Source of the DNA: Pseudomonadota bacterium
GTDB lineage: Bacteria > Pseudomonadota > Gammaproteobacteria > Burkholderiales > Burkholderiaceae_C
NCBI GenBank assembly: GCA_021815805.1
Contig: JAKAZQ010000014.1
Span: forward strand, 1-61,646
Direction of reading: 5' to 3'
Length of the DNA: 61,646 bases
The position numbers and the translations under genes were made by a program. The stretch's first letter is position 1; every line of letters starts with the position of its first letter. This document shows positions 23,757 to 36,890 of this stretch, in pieces. A model generated the notes under the pieces. The model worked only from the letters and a program-made list of their open reading frames with translations, was not told the DNA's origin and did no database searches.

Positions 23757-24674
23757 ATGCGTCTGCTGCTTGCCGCGATCCTGCTGAGCACTCTCCTGGC
23801 CGGTTGTTCCTCCGTCCCGCTGCGCCCGGCGCCCGTGGTGCCGAGCGCCGCGCTGCCCGTGGGCGCGGCCGCACCGGCGGCTTCGGCACCCGCCGCTGCG
23901 GCGCCCGTCGCGGCGACGCCGCCGGGCTATTACCGTGTAAAACCCGGCGATACGCTGCGATCCATCGCGCGCGGCGTCGGTCATTCCTGGCAGGACCTCG
24001 CGCGGTGGAACCAGTTGTCGAATCCGAACCTGCTCGACGTCGGCGAGTTGCTGCGGGTGGTTCCGCCGGGCACGCCTGGCGTGCCGGCCAGCCCGGCGCC
24101 GGCGCGCACGGCGAGCGCGGGCTCGCCGGTGGCGCAGAGCTTCGCCCTCGGTGCGGCTCCTGCTGCCGCGCCGGCCTCGGCGGCACAGCCGCGGGGGCAT
24201 GCGTCGAGCCCGCCGTCGGCGCGCGCCAGTGCCAGGCCGCGGCAACACGTGGCCTCGGCGCCACAGCGTGCGCTGCCGGCCAGCCCCGCAGTCGTGTCGC
24301 ACGTCGGTCCGCTGCACTGGTCGTGGCCGGCGCAGGGGCGCATCGTGCGCGGCTTCAACGGCACGACCAGCAAGGGCGTGGACATTGCCGGCAAGGCGGG
24401 TGAGGCGGTGCGCGCGGCGGCCGCAGGAAAGGTGGTCTATGCCGGGAATGAGTTGCGAGGATTCGGCAACCTGATCATCATCAAGCATGACACCGAGTAC
24501 ATTTCGGTGTACGCGCACAATGAGAAACTACTGGTCAAGGACGGCCAGATCGTGCGCCGGGGCCAGACCATCGCGTTGATGGGCGCGAGCGACGCTGCGC
24601 GCGTGGAGTTGCACTTCGAGATCCGACTGCGCGGCAAGCCGATCGATCCGGAGCAGGTGCTGCCCCGGCGTTGA
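23757..24674 (+). CDS. nlpD: NlpD-type lipoprotein with LysM and degenerate LytM domains
   Basis: A 305-residue outer-membrane lipoprotein with a lipobox LAGC (Cys17), a LysM peptidoglycan-binding module ([16 protein letters not shown], about 58-102) and an Ala/Pro linker. A C-terminal M23/LytM domain follows (about 187-303). The first zinc histidine is replaced ([14 protein letters not shown] instead of HxGxD), so it should not cleave peptidoglycan. Like E. coli NlpD it would activate an amidase such as AmiC during cell separation. It directly precedes rpoS, whose promoter often lies inside nlpD. Confidence 0.93.
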   Translation: MRLLLAAILLSTLLAGCSSVPLRPAPVVPSAALPVGAAAPAASAPAAAAPVAATPPGYYRVKPGDTLRSIARGVGHSWQDLARWNQLSNPNLLDVGELLRVVPPGTPGVPASPAPARTASAGSPVAQSFALGAAPAAAPASAAQPRGHASSPPSARASARPRQHVASAPQRALPASPAVVSHVGPLHWSWPAQGRIVRGFNGTTSKGVDIAGKAGEAVRAAAAGKVVYAGNELRGFGNLIIIKHDTEYISVYAHNEKLLVKDGQIVRRGQTIALMGASDAARVELHFEIRLRGKPIDPEQVLPRR

Positions 24675-24702
24675 TCCCCGGAAACACGTCACGGTCCCGT
24701 AC

Positions 24703-25728
24703 ATGCCCGCCAAACCACGCCCGCCAGTCATCCAGGATGCCGAGCGGGCGCGCCGTGCGCGGTCCGAGCCGGGGCAGCAGCCCGAGGCCGGCGCCGACCC
24801 GGGCGCGGACGCGGATCCCGGACTGCAGGCCTTCGACGACACGGCGTGCGCGCCAGCGCTCGGGCATGCGCCCGCCGCGCCCGAGTCCGAGCTCGCCAGC
24901 CAGAGCGTGCTGCAGGCGTACCTGAATCGCATACGCGCCACGCCGCTGCTGACGCCGCAGCAGGAGTTCGACACCGCGGTGCGCGCCCGCAACGGGGATT
25001 TCGCGGCGCGCCAGGCGATGGTCGAGCACAACCTGCGACTCGTGGTCTCGATCGCGAAGGGCTACGGCGGGCGCGGCGTGGCACTGGCCGACCTGATCGA
25101 GGAGGGCAACCTGGGTCTGATGCACGCCATCGAGAAATTCGAGCCCGAGCGTGGATTCCGCTTTTCCACCTACGCGAGCTGGTGGATCCGCCAGAACGTG
25201 GAGCGCGCGATCATGCAGCAGGCGCGCACCATCCGCCTGCCGGTGCATGTCATCCGCGAGCTCAACCAGGTGCTGCGGGCGCGGCGTCACCTGGAGGAAT
25301 CTGGCCCCGACGGCAACGCCAGCGTGGACGACATCGCCAGCCTGACCGGACGCAGTGTCGACGAGGTCGTCGATCTGCTGAGCCTGGGCGAGTTGCCGCT
25401 ATCGCTCGATCTGATGCGCGACAGCCCCGGTGGCGAGAGCTTTGTCGAGCAGTTCGCGGACCAGCAGGCGCCGTCGCCCTACGACACCACGCAGGCGCAC
25501 GAACTCGAGCGCCTGCTCGATGCCTGGCTGGGTACGCTGGATGCGCGCGAGCGCGAGATCGTCGAGGCGCGCTTCGGCCTGCACGGGCGGGATCTGGAAA
25601 CCCTCGAATCCCTGGCCCGGCGCCTTGCGCTGACGCGCGAGCGCGTGCGCCAGATCCAGCAGGAGGCGCTGGCCAAGCTCAAGCGCCGTCTGGCCGGAGG
25701 TGGCGTGGACAAATCTTCGCTGTTGTGA
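24703..25728 (+). CDS. rpoS: Stationary-phase sigma factor RpoS
   Basis: A 341-residue sigma-70-family factor. It has region 1.2 ([20 protein letters not shown]), region 2 ([40 protein letters not shown]), region 3 ([13 protein letters not shown]) and region 4 ([20 protein letters not shown]). The position after nlpD and the absence of a long region 1.1 mark it as RpoS rather than RpoD. The first 65 residues are charged and low in complexity. It begins 28 bases after nlpD. It would direct the general stress and stationary-phase regulon. Confidence 0.96.
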   Translation: MPAKPRPPVIQDAERARRARSEPGQQPEAGADPGADADPGLQAFDDTACAPALGHAPAAPESELASQSVLQAYLNRIRATPLLTPQQEFDTAVRARNGDFAARQAMVEHNLRLVVSIAKGYGGRGVALADLIEEGNLGLMHAIEKFEPERGFRFSTYASWWIRQNVERAIMQQARTIRLPVHVIRELNQVLRARRHLEESGPDGNASVDDIASLTGRSVDEVVDLLSLGELPLSLDLMRDSPGGESFVEQFADQQAPSPYDTTQAHELERLLDAWLGTLDAREREIVEARFGLHGRDLETLESLARRLALTRERVRQIQQEALAKLKRRLAGGGVDKSSLL

Positions 25729-25739
25729 GGGACCGGACC

Positions 25740-26546
25740 ATGGCCGCGCCGATCATCGTGTTCGACATCGAAACCATTCCGGACGTCCACGCGGTGCGCG
25801 CCGCCGGCCTGGCCGACGCCGGGCTGGACGACGCCGCCACCCTGGAGCAGGCCCGCCAGCGCCGCCTGGAAGCCACCGGCAGTGACTTCCTGCCCATCGT
25901 GTGCCAGCGCGTGCTGGTCATCTCGTGCATCTTCAGCGATGCCTCGAAGGGCCTGAAGGTGCATTCGTTCGTCGACCACGGCGGCCAGGAGGCCGAGGTG
26001 GTTCAGGGTTTCTTCCGGCTCATCGAGCGCCTCGAGCCGCAGCTGGTGTCGTGGAACGGCGGCGGCTTCGACCTGCCGGTGCTGCACTACCGCGGCATGG
26101 TGCACGCCGTGCAGGCGTCCAAGTACTGGGACATGGGCGAGGACGACCGCGACTACAAGTGGAACAACTACATCTCGCGGTACCACCACCGGCATCTCGA
26201 CCTGATGGACCTGCTGGCGCTGTACCAGCCGCGCGCGAATGCCGGCATGGACACGCTGGCTCAGCTCTGCGGGTTTCCCGGAAAGCTCGGCATGGACGGC
26301 TCGCAGGTGCTCGGCGCCTGGCAGCGCGGCGAGCTCGATGCCATCCGGCGCTACTGCGAGACCGACGTGCTCAACACCTATCTGCTGTACTGCCGCTTCC
26401 AGCTCATGCGCGGTGCGCTCAGTCCGCAACAGCATGCCGACGAGCTCGGGCTGGTGCGCAGCACCCTGGCCGAGTGGGCGGCCGATGAGCCGCACTGGGC
26501 ACAATACCTGGCGGCCTGGAACGGCGCGAGCGCGGGGGCGGCCTGA
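25740..26546 (+). CDS. DnaQ/PolB-like 3'-5' exonuclease
   Basis: A 268-residue predicted exonuclease. FDIETIPD (D9, E11) is the first DEDD motif, [14 protein letters not shown] the second, and [13 protein letters not shown] the third, matching the family related to the exonuclease domain of DNA polymerase B. No polymerase domain is attached. The biological substrate is unknown; DNA repair or RNA trimming are both possible. It follows rpoS by 11 bases, so it is probably co-transcribed, and it precedes rlmD. Confidence 0.88.
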   Translation: MAAPIIVFDIETIPDVHAVRAAGLADAGLDDAATLEQARQRRLEATGSDFLPIVCQRVLVISCIFSDASKGLKVHSFVDHGGQEAEVVQGFFRLIERLEPQLVSWNGGGFDLPVLHYRGMVHAVQASKYWDMGEDDRDYKWNNYISRYHHRHLDLMDLLALYQPRANAGMDTLAQLCGFPGKLGMDGSQVLGAWQRGELDAIRRYCETDVLNTYLLYCRFQLMRGALSPQQHADELGLVRSTLAEWAADEPHWAQYLAAWNGASAGAA

Positions 26547-26628
26547 GCCGCCACGGCCGCCGTCCGTCTCGCCGATCTTCCCTGATTCCGGCAGTGCCTT
26601 GCGCGCCGCCGCTTGCCGAGCCTTTTCC

Positions 26629-28137
26629 ATGAATCGTCGCAGTTCCCGTTCGCGCGCCCCGTCGGGCGCCGCCGTCGATCCCGTCGCGCTCGCCGCCGAG
26701 CAGGAGTGGCTGCACGTCGAATCCCTCGATCTGGAGGCCCAGGGCATCGCGCATCGGGCCGACGGCAAGGTGGTGTTCGTGCGCGGTGCGCTGCCCGGCG
26801 AGCAGGTGCGCGTGCGCGTGCTGCGCAGCAAGCCCAAGTGGGAACAGGCCGAGGTGTTGCAGTGGGCGCGGCGCGCGCCCACCCGGGTGCAGCCGCGCTG
26901 CGAGCATTTCGGCGTGTGCGGAGGCTGCAGCATGCAGCATGTCGACGTGCCGGCGCAGATCGCCTTCAAGCAGCGCACGCTCGAGGACGACCTGCTGCAT
27001 CTGGCGCAGTTGCGTCCCGAGGTGGTGCTGCGCCCGCTGGCGGGCCCCGACTGGGGGTACCGACGCCGCGCGCGCCTGACCGTGCGCCTGGTGCCCAGGA
27101 AGGGCGGGGTGCTGGTCGGCTTCCACGAGCGCGGTTCGAGCTACGTCGCCGACATGCGCAGCTGCCAGGTGCTGCCGCCGAAGGTCTCGGGGCTGCTGCT
27201 GCCTCTGCGCGCGCTGATCGGGTCGCTGTCGTGCCCGGATCGGCTGCCGCAGATCGAACTCGCCATGGGAGACGACAGCACGGTGCTGGTGCTGCGCAAC
27301 CTGCAGGCGCTGCACGATGACGATCTGGAGCGCCTGCGCGCCTTCGCGCAGGCGCGTGACGTGCAGTGGTGGCTGCAGCCGGGCGGCCCGCACACGGCGG
27401 CGCCGTTGCATGCGCAGGGCGAGCTGCCGGCCTACACGCTGCCCGAATTCGGCCTGCGCATGCCGTTCCGGCCGACCGATTTCACCCAGGTGAACCACGC
27501 CGTGAATCGCGCGCTGGTGTCGCGCGCGCTGCGCCTGCTGGCGCCGCGCGCCGACGAGCGCGTGGCCGACTGGTTCTGCGGCCTGGGCAATTTCACGCTG
27601 CCGCTGGCCACGCGCGCCGCCTTCGTGCTCGGGGTGGAGGGCAGCGAGTCGCTGCTGCAGCGCGCCAGCGCGAATGCGCAGGCGTGCGGGTTGGCATCGC
27701 GCGTGCGCTTCGAGGTCTCGAACCTGTTCGAGATCGACGCCGGCGCGCTGCGCGCGCGCGGGGCGTTCGACAAGTGGCTGGTCGATCCGCCGCGCGAAGG
27801 CGCGCTGGCCCTGTGCAAGGCCCTGGTGCAGGCGATCGGGCAGGGGGGCGCGGCGGCGCACGCAGAGGCAGCAGCGGACTCAGCAGCAGACGCAGGAGCA
27901 CAGGCGGGCGGCGCCCCGGCCGGCGACGGAGGTGGTGCGCCCGGCTTCTCCCCGCCGTCGCGCATCGTCTACGTATCGTGCAACCCCGCGACGCTGGCGC
28001 GCGACGCCGGCGTGCTCGTGCACCAGGGCGGCTATCGCCTGCGCGCCGCCGGCGTGGTCAACATGTTCCCGCATACCTCGCATGTCGAGTCGCTGGCGGT
28101 GTTCGAGCGCGCCGCTTGCGGCGAGGCCGCGGTCTGA
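26629..28137 (+). CDS. rlmD: 23S rRNA (uracil-1939-C5)-methyltransferase
   Basis: A 502-residue RumA-family enzyme. An N-terminal TRAM domain is followed by a 4Fe-4S cysteine set (C91, C97, C100, C179), then a SAM-dependent methyltransferase domain ([16 protein letters not shown]). The catalytic cysteine is C451 in [12 protein letters not shown]. An Ala/Gly-rich insert of about 40 residues (roughly 405-443) interrupts the methyltransferase domain before the catalytic strand; it is absent from typical members and looks like expansion of GCAG-type codons. The enzyme should still be functional because all motifs remain. Confidence 0.93.
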   Translation: MNRRSSRSRAPSGAAVDPVALAAEQEWLHVESLDLEAQGIAHRADGKVVFVRGALPGEQVRVRVLRSKPKWEQAEVLQWARRAPTRVQPRCEHFGVCGGCSMQHVDVPAQIAFKQRTLEDDLLHLAQLRPEVVLRPLAGPDWGYRRRARLTVRLVPRKGGVLVGFHERGSSYVADMRSCQVLPPKVSGLLLPLRALIGSLSCPDRLPQIELAMGDDSTVLVLRNLQALHDDDLERLRAFAQARDVQWWLQPGGPHTAAPLHAQGELPAYTLPEFGLRMPFRPTDFTQVNHAVNRALVSRALRLLAPRADERVADWFCGLGNFTLPLATRAAFVLGVEGSESLLQRASANAQACGLASRVRFEVSNLFEIDAGALRARGAFDKWLVDPPREGALALCKALVQAIGQGGAAAHAEAAADSAADAGAQAGGAPAGDGGGAPGFSPPSRIVYVSCNPATLARDAGVLVHQGGYRLRAAGVVNMFPHTSHVESLAVFERAACGEAAV

Positions 28138-28167
28138 GTCCTGGCGCAACGGCGTCGCAGCGCGGCG

Positions 28168-28448
28168 CGCATGGGCGTGAACAGGCTGTTGAAATACCCC
28201 AGGGGGCCGCGCGCAGGCGCTGCGGGGTGAGCTGCAAGGCGCCCAAGCCAAGGCCAGGCTGGGCGCCTGGCCTGCCCGGGCAACGCCGCAGATCGCCCGC
28301 AGCGCCTGCGCCCGAAGGGTTGGTGCGGAATCGGGCGCTGGCCGCACCCCGGATCTTGCGCGGGCGCCCAGCCCGCGCTGCGATCCGGCGCACGCCCATC
28401 ATCCCGATGCTGCACCAACGCGGCCCCCTGGGGTATTTCAACAGCCTG
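28168..28448. repeat. Dispersed structured repeat, copy B, inside a 30-base inverted repeat
   Basis: 28171-28318 is the inverted copy of window bases 1-148. The whole is bracketed by a perfect 30-base inverted repeat (28182-28211 and 28419-28448, outer ends CAGGCTGTTGA and TCAACAGCCTG). Nested inside are CGCAGGCGCTGCGGG/CCCGCAGCGCCTGCG (28212-28226 and 28296-28310), GTTGGTGC/GCACCAAC (28319-28326 and 28412-28419) and a long hairpin at 28349-28388. It encodes no transposase, and it fills most of the 28138-28725 gap; I see no gene there. Confidence 0.8.
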
Positions 28449-28665
28449 CTGAGGGCATGGCGGCCCGGCATGCACATCATGGGCACAGTGCACGCACACA
28501 AGTAGGCGCATCCAAACCCCTCGGCGCGGCGTGCCCGACAACGAGGACCCTGCGCGCTGCAGGAGGTCAGCTCCCCGGATGTGCTCGCTCCACCACGGCG
28601 GACATGACGTAACGTGTTGTTTTTACGACGTTTTGCTCATCTGCTTAGCAACACCCGCGCGCATG

Positions 28666-28689
28666 AAAAAACCCGGCCGGAGCCGGGTT
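28666..28689 (-). terminator. Rho-independent terminator of yccA
   Basis: Read on the minus strand, AACCCGGC and GCCGGGTT form an eight-base stem with a four-base loop, followed by six T residues. It lies 37 bases after the yccA stop. Confidence 0.85.
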
Positions 28690-28725
28690 CGCACGACGCA
28701 GGCGGAGCCTGCGACCCGACGCGGT

Positions 28726-29433
28726 TCAGCGGCGTCCGCCACCACCGCCGAAGATGCTCAGCAGCGCCAGCAGGTTGACGAAAACGTTGTAGAGATCCAG
28801 GTAGATCGACAGCGTGGCGGAGATGTAGTTGGTTTCGCCGCCGTCGAGCACGCGACGCACGTCGATGAGCATGAAGGCCGAGAAGATGCCGATGGCGGCC
28901 ACCGAGAAGGTGATCATCAGCGCCGGCATCTGCAGCCAGATGTTGGCGACACCGGCGATGATCAGCATGACCACGCCGACGAACAGGAACTTGCTCAGGC
29001 CGCTGAGGTCGCGCTTGACCACCGTGGCCAGCGAGGCCATCGCGGCGAAGATGATCGCGGTGCCCCCGAACGCCATCGAGATCAGCTGCACGCCGTTGGC
29101 CAGCCCCAGCACCACGCTGAGCATCTGCGACAGCATCAGGCCCATGAAGAACGTGAAGCCCAGCAGCAGGCCGACGCCCAGGCCGGAGTTCTTGTTGCGC
29201 TGGACGGCGAACATGAGTCCGAAGGCGCCGCCGAGGAACAGCAGCATGCCCATTCCCGGGTTCAGCATCATCCACTGGGCCAGCCCCGTGCGCAGGCCGG
29301 CCCACGCGCCAGCCACCGTCGGAATCAGCGAAATGGCCAGCAGCGTGTAGGTGTTGCGCAGCACCCGGTTGCGCTCGACGGCATAGTTGCCCGAGACATA
29401 CGACGGATATTGCGGTTGGAAGCGATCATTCAT
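28726..29433 (-). CDS. yccA: Bax inhibitor-1/YccA family membrane protein
   Basis: A 235-residue inner-membrane protein with about seven hydrophobic segments and the BI-1 family blocks VLRNTYTLLAISLIPTVAGA, GLANGVQLISMAFGGTAIIF and the C-terminal YISATLSIYLDLYNVFVNLL. In E. coli, YccA is a substrate and modulator of FtsH; a ftsH gene is also in this window, about 9 kb away. GGGAGAA lies before the start at 29433. Its terminator is clear. It is divergent from carA. Confidence 0.9.
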   Translation of the reverse strand: MNDRFQPQYPSYVSGNYAVERNRVLRNTYTLLAISLIPTVAGAWAGLRTGLAQWMMLNPGMGMLLFLGGAFGLMFAVQRNKNSGLGVGLLLGFTFFMGLMLSQMLSVVLGLANGVQLISMAFGGTAIIFAAMASLATVVKRDLSGLSKFLFVGVVMLIIAGVANIWLQMPALMITFSVAAIGIFSAFMLIDVRRVLDGGETNYISATLSIYLDLYNVFVNLLALLSIFGGGGGRR

Positions 29434-29680
29434 GTGGGTTCTCCCGAAACGAGATGCCGCGAATGCGGGCGGATCGCCTGCCTGCATTCGCAGCCTGACG
29501 ACGCCAGGCCGGTCGGGTCGACGGGCCATGCCCCCAGCTTACAGGCAAAGACCCCAAACTTCGACCGGCACATCACGGTGTTGGGGAGAGTTTAGGGCTT
29601 TTGGCTGAAGCGGGGCTGAAACACGCGCCGCGTGACCTGTGTCGGCGGCCGTTTCGAAGGCGCGCGCGGCCGGCCCGGCA

Positions 29681-29918
29681 TATAATCGGAAAGATTTGCG
29701 TGCGGCCTGTGCACTGGCCCGGATCCTGGCGACCCACGAAGGCGGCCTGGATCCGGAGCGGTCGAGCAGCCGGCGCCCAACCCAACAAGCCGCCGCCCAG
29801 GCGCCATCGTCCAACCGCTCCCGTCCCGCAGCCCGGCGCGCAGTGCGCCGAGCCACGGCACGCGCCGCGCGGTCAGGCAGCAGGCACGCCGCGCGGCGCT
29901 CGAGCGGAGAGAACATCC
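29681..29918 (+). promoter_or_regulatory. carA promoter element and structured leader
   Basis: A perfect TATAAT at 29681-29686 (no convincing -35) would give a leader of about 225 bases before carA. The leader contains a perfect dyad CCGGATCC/GGATCCGG (29719-29726 and 29749-29756) and is otherwise GC-rich without a gene. Pyrimidine or arginine control of carAB is common, but I see no known operator here. From 29434 to 29680 nothing else stands out. Confidence 0.4.
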
Positions 29919-31082
29919 ATGCTGCCGTTGCAACCGAAGGCGATCCTGGCTCTCGCGGACGGGTCGATCTTCGAGGGGGTGTCGATCGGCGCGCCCGGGG
30001 AGACCTGCGGGGAGGTGGTGTTCAACACCGCCATGACCGGCTACCAGGAGATCCTGACCGACCCGAGCTACAGCCACCAGATCGTCACGCTGACCTACCC
30101 GCATGTCGGCAACGTCGGGGTCAACCCCGAAGACGCCGAGGCCGCACGCGTGCATGCGGCCGGACTGGTGATCCGCGACCTGCCGGTGCTCGATTCGAAC
30201 TTCCGCCGCGCCGAGGGCCTGGCCGAGTACCTGCAGCGCCACGGCAGCGTGGCCATCGCCGGCATCGACACGCGCCGCCTGACCCGTCTGCTGCGCACCC
30301 ATGGCGCGCAAAACGGCTGCATCGTCGCGCTGCAGCCGGGCGCCGTGGTCGACGACGCGTTGCGCCAGCGCGCCGTCGAGCGTGCCCGCGCGACGCCCAG
30401 TCTGGCCGGCATGGATCTGGCCAGGGTGGTCAGCACGCAGCGCGTGCTGCCCTGGACCCAGACCGCCTGGAAGCTGGGCAGCGGCCACGGTGAGCACGAC
30501 GGCAGCGGCCCGCATGTCGTGGCCTACGATTTCGGCGTGAAGTACAACATCCTGCGGCTGCTTGCATCGCGCGGCTGCCGCGTCACCGTGGTGCCGGCGC
30601 AGACGTCCGCGGCCGAGGTGCTGGCGCTGCGCCCTGACGGCGTGCTGCTGTCGAACGGACCCGGCGATCCGGAGCCCTGCGACTACGCCATCGCGGCGAC
30701 GCGCGAACTGCTGCAGCGCGGCGTGCCGCTGTTCGGCATCTGCCTGGGGCACCAGATCCTCGCGCTGGCCGCCGGCGCGCGCACCTTCAAGATGAAATTC
30801 GGGCACCACGGCGCCAACCACCCGGTGCGTGACCTCGAGACCGGGCGTGTCAGCATCACCAGCCAGAACCACGGGTTCGCCGTCGATCCGGATTCGCTGC
30901 CGGCCAACCTGCGCGCCACCCACGTCTCGCTGTTCGACGGCACGCTGCAGGGTTTCGCCTACACCGACCGGCCGGCGATGGGCTTCCAGGGTCATCCGGA
31001 GGCGAGTCCCGGACCGCACGACATCGGCGAGTTGTTCGATCGATTCAAGTCCCTCATGCTGGCAGGCCGCGCCGCGGCCTGA
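29919..31082 (+). CDS. carA: Carbamoyl-phosphate synthase small (glutaminase) subunit
   Basis: A 387-residue subunit that hydrolyses glutamine and passes ammonia to CarB. The N-terminal half has [20 protein letters not shown]. The C-terminal class I amidotransferase domain has the nucleophile cysteine in FGICLGHQ (C275) and the His-Glu pair in [14 protein letters not shown]. The start at 29919 gives the standard length. carB follows after an inserted exporter gene, so the synthase genes are separated by about 740 bases. Confidence 0.97.
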   Translation: MLPLQPKAILALADGSIFEGVSIGAPGETCGEVVFNTAMTGYQEILTDPSYSHQIVTLTYPHVGNVGVNPEDAEAARVHAAGLVIRDLPVLDSNFRRAEGLAEYLQRHGSVAIAGIDTRRLTRLLRTHGAQNGCIVALQPGAVVDDALRQRAVERARATPSLAGMDLARVVSTQRVLPWTQTAWKLGSGHGEHDGSGPHVVAYDFGVKYNILRLLASRGCRVTVVPAQTSAAEVLALRPDGVLLSNGPGDPEPCDYAIAATRELLQRGVPLFGICLGHQILALAAGARTFKMKFGHHGANHPVRDLETGRVSITSQNHGFAVDPDSLPANLRATHVSLFDGTLQGFAYTDRPAMGFQGHPEASPGPHDIGELFDRFKSLMLAGRAAA

Positions 31083-31113
31083 GGCCGCACCGCCTCGTTC
31101 CGGGAGAACTGCA

Positions 31114-31764
31114 ATGCATGCCTTCGGCATCACCGATCTCGCGTTGTTCGTCGTGGGCGTGGTATTCATCGTGCTGCTGCCGGGCCCGAACTCGCTGTAC
31201 GTGCTCGGCCTGGCGGCGCAGCGTGGCGTACGCACCGGGTACCTCGGGGCCTGCGGCATCTTCGTCGGCGACAGCGTGCTGATGGTGCTGGCCGCGGCCG
31301 GGCTGGCCAGCCTGCTGCAGACCGTGGCGTGGCTGTTCCTGCTCGTCAAGCTCTCCGGCGCCGCCTACCTTGCCTGGATCGGCTTCGGCATGCTGCGCGC
31401 CGGCCTGCGCGCATGGCGCCGCGCCGAGGTTCCGGCGCCCGCACCGGCGCGCGTCGACGACGCCCATCCGCTGGCCAAGGCGCTGCTGATCAGCCTGCTC
31501 AACCCGAAGGCCATCCTGTTTTTCATCTCGTTCTTCATCCAGTTCGTCGAGCCGGGCTACGCGCATCCGGCGCTGTCCTTCCTGATTCTCGGGGCCATCG
31601 TGCAGCTGTTCAGCGTGCTCTACCTGTCCATGCTGATCTTCGCCGGTGCGCGCCTGGCGGACGCGTTCCGCCGCAGGCGCCGCCTGTCGGCCGGGCTCGC
31701 CGGCGCGCTCGGCACCGCCTTCATCGCCTTCAGTGCGCGCCTGGCCACCGCCAGCCCGCACTGA
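31114..31764 (+). CDS. LysE/RhtB-family amino-acid exporter
   Basis: A 216-residue membrane protein with about six hydrophobic segments and the LysE-family signature [21 protein letters not shown] near the start and [18 protein letters not shown] in the second half. It probably exports an amino acid or analogue; leucine-type exporters (LeuE) are the closest by layout, but the substrate is not readable. GGGAG precedes the ATG. It is inserted between carA and carB on the same strand, 31 bases after carA, an arrangement seen in Burkholderiales. Confidence 0.88.
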   Translation: MHAFGITDLALFVVGVVFIVLLPGPNSLYVLGLAAQRGVRTGYLGACGIFVGDSVLMVLAAAGLASLLQTVAWLFLLVKLSGAAYLAWIGFGMLRAGLRAWRRAEVPAPAPARVDDAHPLAKALLISLLNPKAILFFISFFIQFVEPGYAHPALSFLILGAIVQLFSVLYLSMLIFAGARLADAFRRRRRLSAGLAGALGTAFIAFSARLATASPH

Positions 31765-31819
31765 GCAGCCGCGTGCCGCGCTGCGACGAACCCCGCGACC
31801 TCCCTTCCCAAGCTGCCTC

Positions 31820-35053
<3,234 letters not shown>

Positions 35054-35352
35054 AAGTTTCGCCCGGAGAGCGTGCGGCCTGCCGCGGGCCATTGCCTGGC
35101 CTGCTGCGGCTTGATCCGGCTGATGCTGTCTGCCACCGCCCGTTGCCGTCTGCCACGGCCCGGGACGGCCGCAGGTTGCCGGATGCGGCCGACGCTCCCC
35201 CGCTACCATTCGGCGGCTTGCATGCCCGGCGCGCGCGCACGGTGCCCGGCGGCGGCGGCCTCGGCACGGCGGAGTATGCACATCCCCGCGAGGGCCTGGT
35301 TCGCCGCCGCGTCGTCCATTCCACTTCCCAGATTCGAGGACGGTTGTTTGCC

Positions 35353-35826
35353 ATGCCTACCCCCATGACCCGCCGCGGCGCGGAAAAACTGCGCGCCGAG
35401 TTGCAGCGTCTGAAATCGGTCGAGCGCCACGCGGTGATCCAGGCCATCGCCGAAGCACGCGCGCAGGGCGACCTGTCGGAAAACGCCGAGTACGAGGCGG
35501 CCAAGGATCGCCAGGGTTTCATCGAGGGGCGCATCGCCGAACTCGAGGGCAAGCTGTCGTCGGCGCAGATCATCGATCCGGCCGAACTCGACGCCGGCGG
35601 GCGCGTCGTGTTCGGAGCCACCGTCGCGCTGTGCGACGAAGACAGCGGCGACGAGGTGTCCTACCAGATCGTCGGCGACGACGAGGCCGACCTCAAGCAG
35701 CACATGATCTCGGTGAGTTCCCCCATCGCGCGGGCCATGATCGGCAAGGAGGAGGGCGACCTGATCCAGGTCGCGGCGCCGGCCGGCACGCGCAGCTACA
35801 GCATTGTCAAGGTCTCGTACGCCTGA
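35353..35826 (+). CDS. greA: Transcription elongation factor GreA
   Basis: A 157-residue factor that rescues backtracked RNA polymerase by stimulating transcript cleavage. The N-terminal coiled coil carries [20 protein letters not shown] with the acidic tip (D and E residues), and the C-terminal FKBP-like domain has [14 protein letters not shown]. The 35054-35352 spacer before it holds no gene that I can see. A DUF4149 membrane gene follows 23 bases later. Confidence 0.97.
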   Translation: MPTPMTRRGAEKLRAELQRLKSVERHAVIQAIAEARAQGDLSENAEYEAAKDRQGFIEGRIAELEGKLSSAQIIDPAELDAGGRVVFGATVALCDEDSGDEVSYQIVGDDEADLKQHMISVSSPIARAMIGKEEGDLIQVAAPAGTRSYSIVKVSYA

Positions 35827-35849
35827 GGCCGCAACGCGCGAGGTACGCC

Positions 35850-36308
35850 ATGGGACTGCTGCGCCGCCTTCGTCTGCAGATCGTGCTCGTCGGGCTGTGG
35901 CTCGGCGGGCTTGCCGCGGTCGGCCTGATCGGCGCGCCCACGGCCTTCGCGCTGATCGCGCACCGCATGGCGGCCGCGGCAGTGGCCAGCCGCATGTTCT
36001 ACCTGATGTCGCTGGCCGCGGCGCTGCTCGGCGCCGCGCTGCTGGTGATCGAGAAACGCCGCAGCGCGGGCATGACCACTCCGCTCGTACTGGTGATGGG
36101 CGGCCTGTTCTTCGATGTGCTGGGCGAGTTCGTCATCGTGCCGCAACTGCTCGCCGCGGCCGCGGCGCAGGCTCCCGACGCGGCGGGCTGGCACATCGCC
36201 GCCAGCAGCGCCTACGCGGCGCAGGCGCTGTGCGTGCTGGCCTATGCCTGGCTGCTGCCGTCGCAACTCGGACGCGATCCGGCGCCGTCGGCGTACGAGG
36301 CCCCTTGA
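35850..36308 (+). CDS. DUF4149 membrane protein
   Basis: A 152-residue integral membrane protein with four hydrophobic segments (about 8-35, 46-65, 75-98, 115-138). Its start, LRRLRLQIVLVGLWLGGLAAVGLIGAP, is typical of DUF4149 proteins, which follow greA in many betaproteobacteria. The function is unknown. It is probably co-transcribed with greA and converges on yhbY with 39 bases between stops. Confidence 0.8.
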   Translation: MGLLRRLRLQIVLVGLWLGGLAAVGLIGAPTAFALIAHRMAAAAVASRMFYLMSLAAALLGAALLVIEKRRSAGMTTPLVLVMGGLFFDVLGEFVIVPQLLAAAAAQAPDAAGWHIAASSAYAAQALCVLAYAWLLPSQLGRDPAPSAYEAP

Positions 36309-36347
36309 AGCGCGCCGCGGTGGCGTCGCGGCGGGCGCGCCGGCGCG

Positions 36348-36824
36348 TCAGCCCAGGCGCACCTTCTTGACACTGGAGCGCCGCGGCTTGGCACGCTTGA
36401 CCTTTCCCGCCGCTGTCACGCGCTGGTTGCCCAGCACCGTCAGGCGCTTGACCTTCGGACGATGCGTGGGGCTGCTCGACGGCACCACGATCTTGACCTT
36501 GCGCGGTGCGCCGGCGCGCGCCGGCTCGGCCGCCGCGGCCGGCTGCTGCGGCAGCGGGCGGAACACCACCAGCATGCGCCCGATGCTTTGCACCGGAGCC
36601 GCGCCGAGGCGTTCGCAGATGGTCTCCAGCATGCGCGTGCGCTCGGCGCGGTCGTCGCCGGCCACGCGCACCTTGATCAGGTCGTGGGCGCGCAGCGCGC
36701 GTTCGATCTCGGCCAGCACGGCCTCGCTCAAGCCCTGCTCGCCGACGAGCACGCTGGGTTTGAGGGCATGGGCCTGCGCACGCTTGGCGCTGCGTTCGGC
36801 GGGGGTCAGGGAAAGAGGACTCAT
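36348..36824 (-). CDS. yhbY: YhbY/CRM-domain RNA-binding protein with basic tail
   Basis: A 158-residue protein. Residues about 6-92 form a CRM/YhbY RNA-binding domain (LTPAERSAKRAQAHALKPSV, then VGEQGLSEAVLAEI and HDLIKVRVAG), which in E. coli associates with the pre-50S ribosome. The usual length is near 97 residues. Here a lysine/arginine-rich tail of about 60 residues is added (KVKIVVPSSSPTHRPKVKRL and onward), likely a further RNA contact. It is divergent from rlmE, another 50S assembly factor. Confidence 0.88.
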   Translation of the reverse strand: MSPLSLTPAERSAKRAQAHALKPSVLVGEQGLSEAVLAEIERALRAHDLIKVRVAGDDRAERTRMLETICERLGAAPVQSIGRMLVVFRPLPQQPAAAAEPARAGAPRKVKIVVPSSSPTHRPKVKRLTVLGNQRVTAAGKVKRAKPRRSSVKKVRLG

Positions 36825-36890
36825 GCCCACATTATCGGTGTTCCCGCGCGGCCCGGCGAACTGGGGCGCGCAATTCGCAGGTCGTTCGAC

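Noticed and set aside
23757..24674. NlpD as an active M23 endopeptidase
   Set aside because: The first zinc-binding histidine motif is replaced, so the domain is scored as a degenerate activator.
28138..28725. Possible insertion sequence at the 30-base inverted repeat
   Set aside because: The bracketed segment is under 300 bases and has no transposase-like frame. I see no convincing target-site duplication, so I list it as a repeat rather than an IS.
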